NCBI RefSeq assembly: GCF_002025705.1
Contig: NZ_CP018846.1
Span: 3,649,501-3,713,500 of the forward strand
Direction of reading: 5' to 3'
Source: Pseudomonas putida
GTDB taxonomy: Bacteria; Pseudomonadota; Gammaproteobacteria; Pseudomonadales; Pseudomonadaceae
DNA: 64,000 nucleotides
Positions 33,435 to 42,380 of this stretch are shown in pieces. A program made the translations under genes and the position numbers. Under the pieces are notes generated by a model. That model was not told the DNA's origin and did not search any database. It saw nothing but the letters and a program-made list of their open reading frames with translations. How positions within the stretch are numbered: the stretch's first letter is position 1; each line of letters begins with the position of its first letter.

Positions 33435-33525
33435 CCGAGAAGGGCCTCACCACGCCCCACCCGCCACAGGCTCACGCCTGGGCGGCGTGGCGCGCGGGCA
33501 TCGCAAAAACAGGAGTCAAGCCGAC

Positions 33526-35055
33526 ATGGATCGACAGCAACCGCCCTTCGTGGCACCCGGCTACCTGCGCGCAAGCGCCAGCTTCTTCGGCTGGGCGTGC
33601 CTCGCCGGGCTGATCGCGCTGGCGTCGGAAATGGTCGCGCCGCAGTACCTGGACCCAGACCACCACCTGTTCATCTTCATCATCGGCACGCTGGGCATGT
33701 GGCGCTATGGCAACGCCATCGTCCATTACCTGCGTGGCATGTACTTCCTGCACTGGAAGTTCCCGCGCCTGCGCCGGCAGGTCGAGCGCCTGGGCGATGC
33801 AGCGCTGCCCTCGCACATGTTCATGGTGGTGACCAGCTTCCGCATCCCCACCATGACCACCTTCAAGGTCTACCAATCGGTGTTCCAGGAAGTGCAACGG
33901 CTGAAGGTGCCGTGCACGGTGATCGCCTCGATCGTCGAGAAAGGCGACGAGACCTTCATCAAGGACATCATGCGCAACGAGGTCAAGGACCGCGACGACA
34001 TCAAGCTGGTGATCGTTCGCGCCCGCGGCACCGGCAAGCGTGACGGCCTGGCCCATGCCTTCCGCGCGCTGTCGCGGCAGATGCCGCTGAGTGATGCGGT
34101 GGTCGGCGTGGTCGATGGCGACACCATGATGCTGCCCGGCTGCGTCGAGCGTGCGGTCAAGCTGTTCGCCGTGCTGCCGGACGTGGGCGGCCTGACCACC
34201 AACGAATTCTGCGAAGTCGAAGGCAGCCGCTGGATGCGCCAGTGGCACTCGATGCGTTTCGTCCAGCGCCACATCAACATGTGCTCGATGGCCCTGTCGC
34301 ACCGGGTGCTGACCCTGACCGGGCGGTTGTCGTTCTTCCGCGCCGAAGTGATGATCGACCCCGAGTTCATCCGCGACGTCGAAGCCGACTTCCTCGAACA
34401 CTGGCGCCTGGGCCGCTTCCAGTTCCTCACCGGCGACGACAAGTCGAGCTGGCTGAGCCTGATGCGCGCAGGCTGGAACACCTTCTACGTGCCCGACAGC
34501 CACACCCTGACCGTCGAGCACCCGCCCAGCGACAGCTTCTGGATCGCCACCCGCCAGCTGATGTTCCGCTGGTACGGCAACTCGCTGCGGCAGAACTTCC
34601 GCGCCACTGCGCTGCTTGGCCGCGCCCGCCTGGGTCTGTTCACGCTGTACGTGCTGTTCGACCAGCGTGTCTCGATGTGGACCTGCCTGATGGGCCTGAC
34701 CGCCTCGGTGGTGGCCGGCCTGGTGTTCGGTATCCAGTACCTGCTGGTGTACCTGTTCTGGGTGCTGATCTCGCGCAGCCTGGTGACCGTGCTGTTCGTC
34801 TTTGCCGGCCACCCGGTCAGCCCGATGTACCCCTTCGTTCTTTATTACAACCAGATAGTCGGTTCGCTGATGAAGGTCTACGCGATGTTCCACATGGACC
34901 AGCAAAGCTGGACGCGGCAGAAGACCACCCTGGCCACTGGCAGCGTCGACTTCGACGCCAGCCTCAACCGCTGGTCCTCGAAGGCGATGCTGTGCTCCTC
35001 GATCGCCATCTTCTTCGGGGTCATCACCGTTCTCCTAGAGCTCTCGCAACGTTAA
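33526..35055 (+). CDS. alg8: Alginate polymerase catalytic subunit
   Basis: A 509-residue inner-membrane GT2 glycosyltransferase that polymerises mannuronate from GDP-mannuronate. N-terminal helices are followed by the cytoplasmic catalytic domain with VVDGDTMML, the acceptor motif TGDDKSSW and the product-binding RQLMFRW. Helices close the chain. AGGAG lies ten bases upstream. It is slightly longer than the usual roughly 494 residues, the extra part being the extended N-terminus. It works with Alg44, the next gene, which supplies c-di-GMP control. Confidence 0.93.
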   Translation: MDRQQPPFVAPGYLRASASFFGWACLAGLIALASEMVAPQYLDPDHHLFIFIIGTLGMWRYGNAIVHYLRGMYFLHWKFPRLRRQVERLGDAALPSHMFMVVTSFRIPTMTTFKVYQSVFQEVQRLKVPCTVIASIVEKGDETFIKDIMRNEVKDRDDIKLVIVRARGTGKRDGLAHAFRALSRQMPLSDAVVGVVDGDTMMLPGCVERAVKLFAVLPDVGGLTTNEFCEVEGSRWMRQWHSMRFVQRHINMCSMALSHRVLTLTGRLSFFRAEVMIDPEFIRDVEADFLEHWRLGRFQFLTGDDKSSWLSLMRAGWNTFYVPDSHTLTVEHPPSDSFWIATRQLMFRWYGNSLRQNFRATALLGRARLGLFTLYVLFDQRVSMWTCLMGLTASVVAGLVFGIQYLLVYLFWVLISRSLVTVLFVFAGHPVSPMYPFVLYYNQIVGSLMKVYAMFHMDQQSWTRQKTTLATGSVDFDASLNRWSSKAMLCSSIAIFFGVITVLLELSQR

Positions 35056-35071
35056 GGAAAGGCGCCTGCAT

Positions 35072-36235
35072 ATGAGTACCACGAACATTCCCGCGGCCCC
35101 GGGCAAGACAGCGGCCAACATCGTCCACGAGGCGGTCGACGAGCGCCAGTACGTGCGCACCCGGATGAACGCGCGAGTGCGCCTGGCCAGTGCCGGCCAG
35201 CCCCCATTCGAAGTGGCCCTGCAGGACATTTCCCTGGGTGGCCTGGGCCTGAATCATGACGCGCCGCTGAAAGTCGGCACCCTGTACGACGCCTCGATCC
35301 GCCTGCGCCTGAACCAGGTCGACCTGAACATCGACAGCAAGATCCGTATCGTCTCCCAGCGCGGCAGCGAAGTAGGCGCGCAGTTCGTCGAGCTCGATGC
35401 ACAGAAGCGCGACATCCTGCGCTACCTGATCAGCGCCTACATGTCGGGCGAAATCGCCGACATCAATGGCCTGTTCAATGTGATGCAGCGCGAGAACTAC
35501 ATCAAGGAACGCAAGCACAAGTACGCCAGTGCACGCACCCCGGGCGCGCGCCTCAAGGCCATGGCCGGTACCTTGCTGTACACCGCCGCCGGCGTCGCCG
35601 CGCTGGCCTTCGTCGGCTACAAGGGCTACCTGCTGTTCTTCCGCATCCCGGCGCTGCAGGCCCAGGTGGCGGCCAACGCCCAGGTCATCAGCATGCCCGA
35701 CAACGGCTATGTGAAGTACCTGCTGCCCGCCGGCGCCACCGACGTGCAGGCCGGCCAGCCGCTGGCCAGCATCTCCACGCAGCTGGCCACCAGCTTCACC
35801 AGCCCGGCCGACATGAAGGCCGTCGCCGACCTGTCGCCGGGCGACCTGCAAACCCTGCTCGGCCGGGCCACCATCGAGACGGTGATCAACAGCCCGTGCG
35901 ACTGCCAGGTCTACTACCCGAGCCAGCGCCTCGACGGCTACGGCTACAAGGAAGCCCCGCTGATGCACCTGCTGCCCAAGGACCAGGGCCTGTTCGTGCG
36001 CGCCAATGTGCCATTCGACAAGCTCGCCGATGTCGACCGGGTGAAGTCGGTGGACATGCAGGTGTTCGGCCTCGACCAGCATTACAGCGGCAAGGTGGTG
36101 GACGCGCGCGTCGACGAGGTCAACCGCAACCTGGCGCTGACCATCCAGCCTGACAGTCCGCTGCCGGCCGATGCCTACCAGAAAGCGGTGGCGGTCGACC
36201 TGTTCCTGGGCCTGCCGTTCGGCGCAGCGCGCTAA
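35072..36235 (+). CDS. alg44: c-di-GMP-binding alginate copolymerase
   Basis: A 387-residue protein. The N-terminal cytoplasmic PilZ domain keeps both c-di-GMP motifs: RMNAR (31-35) and DISLGG (52-57). One membrane helix (about 165-188) leads to a periplasmic region with a membrane-fusion (HlyD-like) fold. Dimeric c-di-GMP binding activates Alg8, so polymer production from this cluster should depend on c-di-GMP. It starts 16 bp after alg8. Confidence 0.92.
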   Translation: MSTTNIPAAPGKTAANIVHEAVDERQYVRTRMNARVRLASAGQPPFEVALQDISLGGLGLNHDAPLKVGTLYDASIRLRLNQVDLNIDSKIRIVSQRGSEVGAQFVELDAQKRDILRYLISAYMSGEIADINGLFNVMQRENYIKERKHKYASARTPGARLKAMAGTLLYTAAGVAALAFVGYKGYLLFFRIPALQAQVAANAQVISMPDNGYVKYLLPAGATDVQAGQPLASISTQLATSFTSPADMKAVADLSPGDLQTLLGRATIETVINSPCDCQVYYPSQRLDGYGYKEAPLMHLLPKDQGLFVRANVPFDKLADVDRVKSVDMQVFGLDQHYSGKVVDARVDEVNRNLALTIQPDSPLPADAYQKAVAVDLFLGLPFGAAR

Positions 36236-36256
36236 GCGGCCAAGGACGATGACTCC

Positions 36257-37708
36257 ATGACCGTGAACATGCCCCCCCGCCTGCTGCTGGCCGGCCTGGC
36301 CCTGGCCTGCGCCAGCACGGCCAGCGCCGGGCAGAGCCTGGAACAGATCCGCTACGCGCTGTACAAGGACCCGTCGGCCGAGGTCACCAGCGACCTGCGC
36401 GAGCTGGCTGGCCGTGGCGACCTGGCCAGTACCTTGCTGCTTGGCGATGTGCTGGCCGGGCGCGAAGACGCCAGCCGCGCGGAAGTGGTGGCGCTCTATC
36501 AGAAGGCCTTTGCCGACGGCCATGGCATGGTCCCGGCACTGGCTTCGCTGGCCCGCCTGATCGACCGCACCCCGAGCCTGCGCGAGGCGCAACGGCCCTG
36601 GATGGCGCAGGCACTGACGCGCTACCCGGCCAACCTCGACCCGCGCAACACCAGCACCACGCTGGAAGTGTTCCTGACCTACCCGGAGCTGGTCGACACC
36701 GCCCAGGCCGCCCAGCTGCTGGCCCTGTACCAGCAAGCCTGCCTGCTCAACTGCCGCCCCGAGCTGTACCACGCCGTGCTCGCCGAGCGCCAGGGTGACC
36801 GCGCCAGCGCCGAGCGCTGGTATCGCCAGGCGGTGCGCGTGGACGTGCGAGCCCTGGACCGCTACTACGCCTTCCTTGGCGAGCAGCAGGACCGCCTGTT
36901 CCCGCCCTTCGCCGACCAGCTCGAGCCCGAGCGCGAACAGTTGCCGGTAGAGATCATCCACCGCGTCGCCGCGCTGCTCGATAGCATCACCAGCGTGCAG
37001 CGTGCCGAACAGGAAGCAGACCGCTACGAGAACCAGGCCAGCGCGCCCGGCGCCGAGAAGCTGCCGCCAACCGCCGAGCAACTGGCCCGCGAAAAAGCCC
37101 AGAGTGACGCCCTGAACCTGGCCACCGCCCGCGTCCAGCGCTGGCGCGATGTGGCCGTGGCACGGGGCTTTGTACCGGCCATGGTGTCCAAGGCCAACTA
37201 CATGATCTCCAACCCGACCGAGCACAACGCCGAGGAAACCCAGGCGCTGATCGACCAGGTGCGCGAACGCGAACCGACCCGGGCCAAGGCGTTGCAGGCG
37301 CAGTTCTACATGGTCAACAACTGGCTGACCCTGGACCCGGACAAAGCCCGCGCGCTGATCGACGAACTGCGTGCCAGCGGCTACCCCGGTGCCGGCCTGC
37401 TGCTGGCCGAGTACTACAGCAAGGGCGTCGAGGACCAACCCGACCAGGAAAAGGCCCTGGCACTGTTCCAGGCCGAAGCCGACAAGGGCAACACCGCCGC
37501 CTGGTACCGCATGGCCACCCTGCACGCCTACGGCCGTGCCCTGTGCCACGACCCGGTCAAGGCCTACACCTACGCCCGTGTCGCCCTCGACCTGGGTGAA
37601 CGCGGCGCGCGCAGCCTGATCAAGCGCCTGGAAAAGACCCTGCCAAAGGATGACATCGAGCGCGCCCTGGCCGCTCGCAACGGGCTGTACAAGGAGGCCA
37701 CCCTGTGA
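36257..37708 (+). CDS. algK: Alginate secretin assembly protein AlgK
   Basis: A 483-residue periplasmic TPR/Sel1-repeat protein that helps AlgE insert and links it to Alg44 and AlgX. Repeats run from about residue 60 to the end, for example AGLLLAEYYSKGVEDQPDQEK. The signal sequence MPPRLLLAGLALACASTASA carries a Cys, but the residues before it (Ala-Leu-Ala) do not make a good lipobox. An AxA cleavage follows, so this AlgK may be soluble, whereas characterised AlgK is a lipoprotein. It overlaps algE by four bases. Confidence 0.88.
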   Translation: MTVNMPPRLLLAGLALACASTASAGQSLEQIRYALYKDPSAEVTSDLRELAGRGDLASTLLLGDVLAGREDASRAEVVALYQKAFADGHGMVPALASLARLIDRTPSLREAQRPWMAQALTRYPANLDPRNTSTTLEVFLTYPELVDTAQAAQLLALYQQACLLNCRPELYHAVLAERQGDRASAERWYRQAVRVDVRALDRYYAFLGEQQDRLFPPFADQLEPEREQLPVEIIHRVAALLDSITSVQRAEQEADRYENQASAPGAEKLPPTAEQLAREKAQSDALNLATARVQRWRDVAVARGFVPAMVSKANYMISNPTEHNAEETQALIDQVREREPTRAKALQAQFYMVNNWLTLDPDKARALIDELRASGYPGAGLLLAEYYSKGVEDQPDQEKALALFQAEADKGNTAAWYRMATLHAYGRALCHDPVKAYTYARVALDLGERGARSLIKRLEKTLPKDDIERALAARNGLYKEATL

Positions 37709-39159
37709 AAGCGCACCACCCCCTGTTCGGCGCCCTGCTGGCCCTGGCACCCTTGCCGGCGGCCTTCGCCGCAGAAGAAATCACCGGCCCCGAAGCCGAC
37801 AGCAACGAACCGGTGCGCGTCGCCGCCCTGGATGGCAGCGAGCCGGTGATCACTTCGGAAGTGTTCAACAAGCTCACCGTGCAGACCGGCTACGGCCCCG
37901 AGGACTCCCAGGTCGGCAGCGACCGCGAGACGTTCTACAGCCTGCGCTACGAGCCGTCGTTCGCCTGGTACTCGCCAGAAAAGCGCTGGGCCAAATGGAT
38001 GGTCTACGGCCGCCTGTGGCTGAACTACGACTCCAGCCAGTCGAGCAACCTGGCCAACGAAGCCAGCAACAGCAATGAACGCGAGCAGCCCGAAGGCTGG
38101 TACGCCGAACTGCGCGAGCTGTACGTCAAGCGCAACCTGATCGGCGACGACCCGCGCTTCTCGGCCTCGTTCGGCCGCCAGCGCTTCTATGACGACTACG
38201 GCATCTGGTGGGACGACAGCCTCGAATCGCTGCGCTTCAACTACCAGGACACCTTCTCCGAGGCGTTCTTCGCCGTCGGCCAGAAGTTCCACAACTACAA
38301 CACCGACGTCAACCGCCTGGCCGACAGCGAGGAGCGCACCACCTACCTGATGGGCCAGTACGCCTACCGCTGGAGCCAGAACAACCAGGTCGGTGTGCGC
38401 CTGATGCACGAGAACGACCACAGCGGCCACGACGCCGACGACCGCTACGACTTCAAGGGCATGCGCTACGGGCTGTTCTTCAAGGGCGACAACCTCGCCT
38501 ACCCGGTGCTCAGCGACTACCACCTGGAACTGGCAGCGCTGGACGGCAAGATGGACAACACCGACGGCAACGGCGTCACCACCACCGGCCACAGCAGCAA
38601 GGGCTGGGCGGTGCTGGGCGAAGTCGGCAAGCGCTTCGACAGCCTGCCATGGACACCACGCCTGGCGCTGCGTGGTGGCCTGACCGACAAGCCCAGCGAT
38701 GAGAACGATGGCTTCCGCCTGAACACCATCCAGTCCGACCGCATCACCCGCAGCGGCTCCTACAGCACCCGCCTGACCAGTTCGTTCGTCGCCCTCGACC
38801 TGCGCAACCTGAGCTACTACGGCTTCGCCGTGGAAACCCGCCCCACCCCGCGCAGTGCGCTGGACCTGCGGGTGACCCAGCTCGACCTGCGCGATGCCGA
38901 CGGCACCTTGCCGATCCGCATGAATGGCGACCAGCGTGCCGAGCGTAACCGCGCCATCAACCAGGGCAGCAACGGCAACGGGCGCAACGTCGGGCAGATG
39001 GTCGACCTCAACTACTACTGGAAGATGTTTCCGGTGGCTATCGATGGCAAGCACCTGGACGTCAACGCGCTGGTCAGCGCCAGTTACCTCAATGCCGGCA
39101 GTGCATTGGCAACCGGCGACGACTACCAGCTGAGCGTCGGCGTGGTGATCAGTTACTAA
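37705..39159 (+). CDS. algE: Alginate export porin AlgE
   Basis: A 484-residue outer-membrane beta-barrel that exports alginate. It has a signal peptide (MKAHHPLFGALLALAPLPAAFA) and then alternating strands rich in Tyr and Trp with Arg-rich inner faces (LRELYVKRNLIGDDPRFSAS, RQRFYDDYGIWWDD), as in the 18-strand AlgE. It ends VGVVISY, a typical barrel C-terminus. GTG is the start, overlapping the algK stop as GTGA. The length matches the family (about 490). Confidence 0.9.
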   Translation: MKAHHPLFGALLALAPLPAAFAAEEITGPEADSNEPVRVAALDGSEPVITSEVFNKLTVQTGYGPEDSQVGSDRETFYSLRYEPSFAWYSPEKRWAKWMVYGRLWLNYDSSQSSNLANEASNSNEREQPEGWYAELRELYVKRNLIGDDPRFSASFGRQRFYDDYGIWWDDSLESLRFNYQDTFSEAFFAVGQKFHNYNTDVNRLADSEERTTYLMGQYAYRWSQNNQVGVRLMHENDHSGHDADDRYDFKGMRYGLFFKGDNLAYPVLSDYHLELAALDGKMDNTDGNGVTTTGHSSKGWAVLGEVGKRFDSLPWTPRLALRGGLTDKPSDENDGFRLNTIQSDRITRSGSYSTRLTSSFVALDLRNLSYYGFAVETRPTPRSALDLRVTQLDLRDADGTLPIRMNGDQRAERNRAINQGSNGNGRNVGQMVDLNYYWKMFPVAIDGKHLDVNALVSASYLNAGSALATGDDYQLSVGVVISY

Positions 39160-39173
39160 GGAAGGGCCGTGCC

Positions 39174-40601
39174 ATGATTTTCGCCTCCAATGTGTTCCTG
39201 TTCCTTTACCTGCCGCTGTTCCTGGCCGTGTATTTCCTGACCAAGGCGCAGTGGCGCTCCACGGTGATCGTGGCCGCCAGCTACATCTTCTATGCCTGGT
39301 GGCGACCGGACTTCCTGCTGTTGTTCGTCGGCATCACCTACTGGAATTACTGGTTCGGCCTGCGCATCAAGGCACGCCTGGACGCCGGCAACAAAGCCAT
39401 GGCCTTGCGCCTGCTGTGGATCGGCGTGGCCGGCAACCTGGCGACCCTGGGCTACTTCAAGTACGCCAACTTCGGCGCCGAAGTGCTAGCCATGCTGCTG
39501 GCACCGCTGGGCATCAACACCTGGACACTGGAGAACATCTTCCTGCCGCTGGGCATTTCGTTCTACGTGTTCCATGCCCTGAGCTACATCGTCGACATCT
39601 ACCGCAAGGACGCCACGCCAACGCGCAACTTCATCGACTTCGCCGCCTTCGTCGCGCTGTTCCCGCACCTGGTGGCCGGGCCGATCCTGCGCTACAGCCA
39701 GCTGGCGCCGCAGCTGCGTGAACGCACCCACTCGCTGGAGCTGTTCTCGCTGGGCGTGTGCCGCTTCATGCTCGGTTTCATCATGAAGGTGCTGATCGCC
39801 GACCGCCTGGCGCCGATCAACCTGCTGTTCGTCAGCGAAGGCACGCTGCAATTCAGCGATGCCTGGTTCGGCCTGGTGATCTCGACCCTGCAGCTGTACT
39901 TCGACTTCGCCGGCTACAGCCACATGGCCCTGGGCCTGGCGCTGATGATGGGCTTCCGCTTCCCGGAGAACTTCAACCAGCCTTATGTGGCGCAGAGCAT
40001 CACTGAGTTCTGGGCACGCTGGCACATGACCTTGGCGCATTTCCTGCGCGACTACGTGTACTTGCCGCTTGTGCGCAAGCGCGTGGCCGGCGCGATGCCG
40101 GCGCTGATCTGGACCATGCTGCTGTCAGGCCTGTGGCACGGCGCGAGCTTCGCCTTCATCTGCTGGGGCCTGTTCTTTGGGGTCGGCATGGTGCTCGAAC
40201 GCAAGTTCAACCTGGCGACCAAGGTCGGTGGGCCCTACAAGCCGGGCCGCAATCTGCGCACCGGCCTGTTGATCGTGTTGAGCATGCCTTTGTTCTTCAC
40301 CATGGACCTGCGCCACAGCATCGACATCTACAAGGCGCTGTTCGGCTTCAACGGCTTCGGCTCGCTGGAGCTGTACGTGCTCGGCGCCTCGAAGATGGCC
40401 ATGGCCTTTGCCTTGGTAGCGCTGGCCTGGCTGGTACTGGCCGGGATCAACAACCTGTGCTTCTACGCCGGCAACAAGGAAGGCTATTTCATGCGCCATG
40501 TCGGCGCGCTGCACAGCGTGCTGCTGTGGGGGGGCTTCTTGCTGGCGCTGAGCAGCCTGGCGGCCAACTCGTTCTCACCCTTCCTGTATTTCCAGTTCTA
40601 G
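39174..40601 (+). CDS. algI: Alginate O-acetyltransferase AlgI (MBOAT)
   Basis: A 475-residue inner-membrane MBOAT protein that moves acetyl groups across the membrane for alginate acetylation. It has MIFASNVFLFLYLPLFL, YFKYANFGAE, ISFYVFHALSYIVD, the conserved region QSITEFWARWHMTL and the catalytic His in LSGLWHGASFAF. It is shorter than P. aeruginosa AlgI (about 520) at the C-terminus. In the usual operon this gene follows algL. Here it follows algE directly, at 14 bp. Confidence 0.9.
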   Translation: MIFASNVFLFLYLPLFLAVYFLTKAQWRSTVIVAASYIFYAWWRPDFLLLFVGITYWNYWFGLRIKARLDAGNKAMALRLLWIGVAGNLATLGYFKYANFGAEVLAMLLAPLGINTWTLENIFLPLGISFYVFHALSYIVDIYRKDATPTRNFIDFAAFVALFPHLVAGPILRYSQLAPQLRERTHSLELFSLGVCRFMLGFIMKVLIADRLAPINLLFVSEGTLQFSDAWFGLVISTLQLYFDFAGYSHMALGLALMMGFRFPENFNQPYVAQSITEFWARWHMTLAHFLRDYVYLPLVRKRVAGAMPALIWTMLLSGLWHGASFAFICWGLFFGVGMVLERKFNLATKVGGPYKPGRNLRTGLLIVLSMPLFFTMDLRHSIDIYKALFGFNGFGSLELYVLGASKMAMAFALVALAWLVLAGINNLCFYAGNKEGYFMRHVGALHSVLLWGGFLLALSSLAANSFSPFLYFQF

Positions 40602-40610
40602 GAGAGTGCC

Positions 40611-41705
40611 ATGTACCCGGTGATGAATTCGGCCAGCAAGGCCAATGGCATTCTGTTCGTGGTGGTACTGGCGGCGATGTTCGTCTATTCGCTGCCACCG
40701 GTGTTCAGCTTTGCCCGTACCTCGACCGACACCTGGAACCTGTTTGTCGACGGCAAGCTGCTGCGCAAGTTCGAGCAGGCCTACGACAAGCGTTTCTTCC
40801 TGCGCGAGCCGTCGGTGCAGCTGTGGGCCGATGCCCAGTTCCACCTGTTTGGCGAAGGCACCAAGGGCGTGGTGCTGGGCAAGGATGGCTGGCTCTACAC
40901 CAACCAGGAATACCGCGTGCCCAACGACCTCGAAGCCAACCTGGCAAGCCAGCTGGAGCAAATCGCGAAGGTCCGTACGCAGCTGGCCGAGCATGGCAAG
41001 CAGCTGGTGATCCTGCCGTTGCCGATGAAGCTGGATGTGTACGCGGCGCATGCCCAGCACGCCTTCGACCCACGGGTGGCCAGCCTCTACGACCAATTCG
41101 TCGGCGAGCTGCAAAGCCGCCAGCTGGACGTAGTACCGCTGCGCGAGGCATTCCTCGCCAACCTCGAAGGCCCGCAACTGTTCCTCAAGTCCGACACCCA
41201 CTGGAGCCCGGAAGGCGCACGGCTGTCGGCCTACGAACTGGCACGCCAGCGCCCGCAATTGCTGGGTGACCAGGTGTACGTGTCGCGCAAGGCTGGCGAG
41301 AAGAGCGTCAAGGGCGACCTGATGAACTACATCCAGTTCGACCATGCGCGCCTGGCGCCGCAGTTCGGCCCCAACCCGATCGCCCTGTACGAAACCCTCA
41401 AGGCCACGCAAGGCGCCGACGACCTGTTCGCCGAGGAAGACCAGAGCCTGCTGCTGGTCGGTACCAGCTACAGCAAGATCGACGACTGGAACTTCGTCGG
41501 CTTCCTCAAGGAGGCGCTCAACCGCGACCTGCTGAGCATCGCCGTGGAAGCCCGCGGCCCGTTCGAAGCCATGAACCAGTTCCTCGCCAGCGACCAGCTG
41601 GCCAACACGCAGATCGATACCGTGGTCTGGGAATTCCCCCTGCGCACCCTGCTCGCCCATCGCCCCGGCTCGCTCAGCCGCAGCGCTGCGCCCCAGCATT
41701 TCTGA
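40611..41705 (+). CDS. algJ: Alginate O-acetylation protein AlgJ
   Basis: A 364-residue periplasmic-facing SGNH-like acetyltransferase anchored by one N-terminal helix (residues 12-32). The Asp-x-His-Trp motif is in LKSDTHWSPEGA and the likely catalytic Ser in LLVGTSYSKID. It passes acetyl groups from AlgI towards the polymer, with AlgX. GGAG lies upstream of the ATG, nine bases after algI. Confidence 0.9.
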   Translation: MYPVMNSASKANGILFVVVLAAMFVYSLPPVFSFARTSTDTWNLFVDGKLLRKFEQAYDKRFFLREPSVQLWADAQFHLFGEGTKGVVLGKDGWLYTNQEYRVPNDLEANLASQLEQIAKVRTQLAEHGKQLVILPLPMKLDVYAAHAQHAFDPRVASLYDQFVGELQSRQLDVVPLREAFLANLEGPQLFLKSDTHWSPEGARLSAYELARQRPQLLGDQVYVSRKAGEKSVKGDLMNYIQFDHARLAPQFGPNPIALYETLKATQGADDLFAEEDQSLLLVGTSYSKIDDWNFVGFLKEALNRDLLSIAVEARGPFEAMNQFLASDQLANTQIDTVVWEFPLRTLLAHRPGSLSRSAAPQHF

Positions 41706-41723
41706 CGATTCAAGGAGAGCCTG

Positions 41724-42353
41724 ATGAAACTTACTTCGCTGTTCACCGCCATCGCCCTGGCCACTGCCAGCCATGCCGCCCTGGCCGCCGAAGGCAACGC
41801 CGACCTGTACGACGCCGTAGCCCCGGCCGACTCGGCGTTCGTGCGGGTGCTGAACCTGTCCGACAGCAACATCGACGTCAGCCTCAGCGGCAAGGTCAAC
41901 CCGCAGCGGGTCGCCGCCGGCCAGCTCAGCGGCTACCGCTTCACCGCCGCCGGCCCGCACAAGATCGCCGTCGGCGGCAAGTCGATCGAACCGCAGCTCA
42001 AGGCCAATGCCGCCAGCACCGTGGTCTACGACGGCAAGCAACTGAAGCTGATCAGCGACAAGTACGTCAACGAGCCGAAGAAGGCGCAGATCGCCTTCTA
42101 CAACCTGACCCCCAACCAGGCCGCGCTGAAGACCTCCGATGGCAAGCACGAGGTGGTCGAAGCGCTTGGCAACGGCGAGACCGGCACGCGCATGGTCAAC
42201 GAAATCAAGATCGACTTCGCTGCCTACCAGCAGGACACCAAGGTCGCCAGCTTCGACGAGCAGTTCCTCAAGAAGGGCCGCTCGTACAGCTACGTACTGC
42301 TGCCGGGCAACCGCAGCATGACCCTGGCCAACAGCATCGACCCGACCGAGTGA
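41724..42353 (+). CDS. algF: Alginate acetylation protein AlgF
   Basis: A 209-residue periplasmic protein needed for alginate acetylation, probably as a scaffold. A signal peptide (ending SHAALAA) is followed by two beta-sandwich-like parts: VRVLNLSDSNIDVSLSGKV and IAFYNLTPNQAALKTSDGK. No catalytic residues are expected. AAGGAG precedes the ATG. In the usual operon it precedes algA, but here it is followed by algX. Confidence 0.88.
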   Translation: MKLTSLFTAIALATASHAALAAEGNADLYDAVAPADSAFVRVLNLSDSNIDVSLSGKVNPQRVAAGQLSGYRFTAAGPHKIAVGGKSIEPQLKANAASTVVYDGKQLKLISDKYVNEPKKAQIAFYNLTPNQAALKTSDGKHEVVEALGNGETGTRMVNEIKIDFAAYQQDTKVASFDEQFLKKGRSYSYVLLPGNRSMTLANSIDPTE

Positions 42354-42380
42354 TGAATGCCCTGCAAGGATGAATGGCAC

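Noticed and set aside
35024..37750. 908-codon antisense frame across alg44 and algK
   Set aside because: Long antisense frames are expected from GC-rich codon bias. The product is low-complexity Gln/His/Val-rich and has no ribosome site, and the plus strand holds recognised genes.
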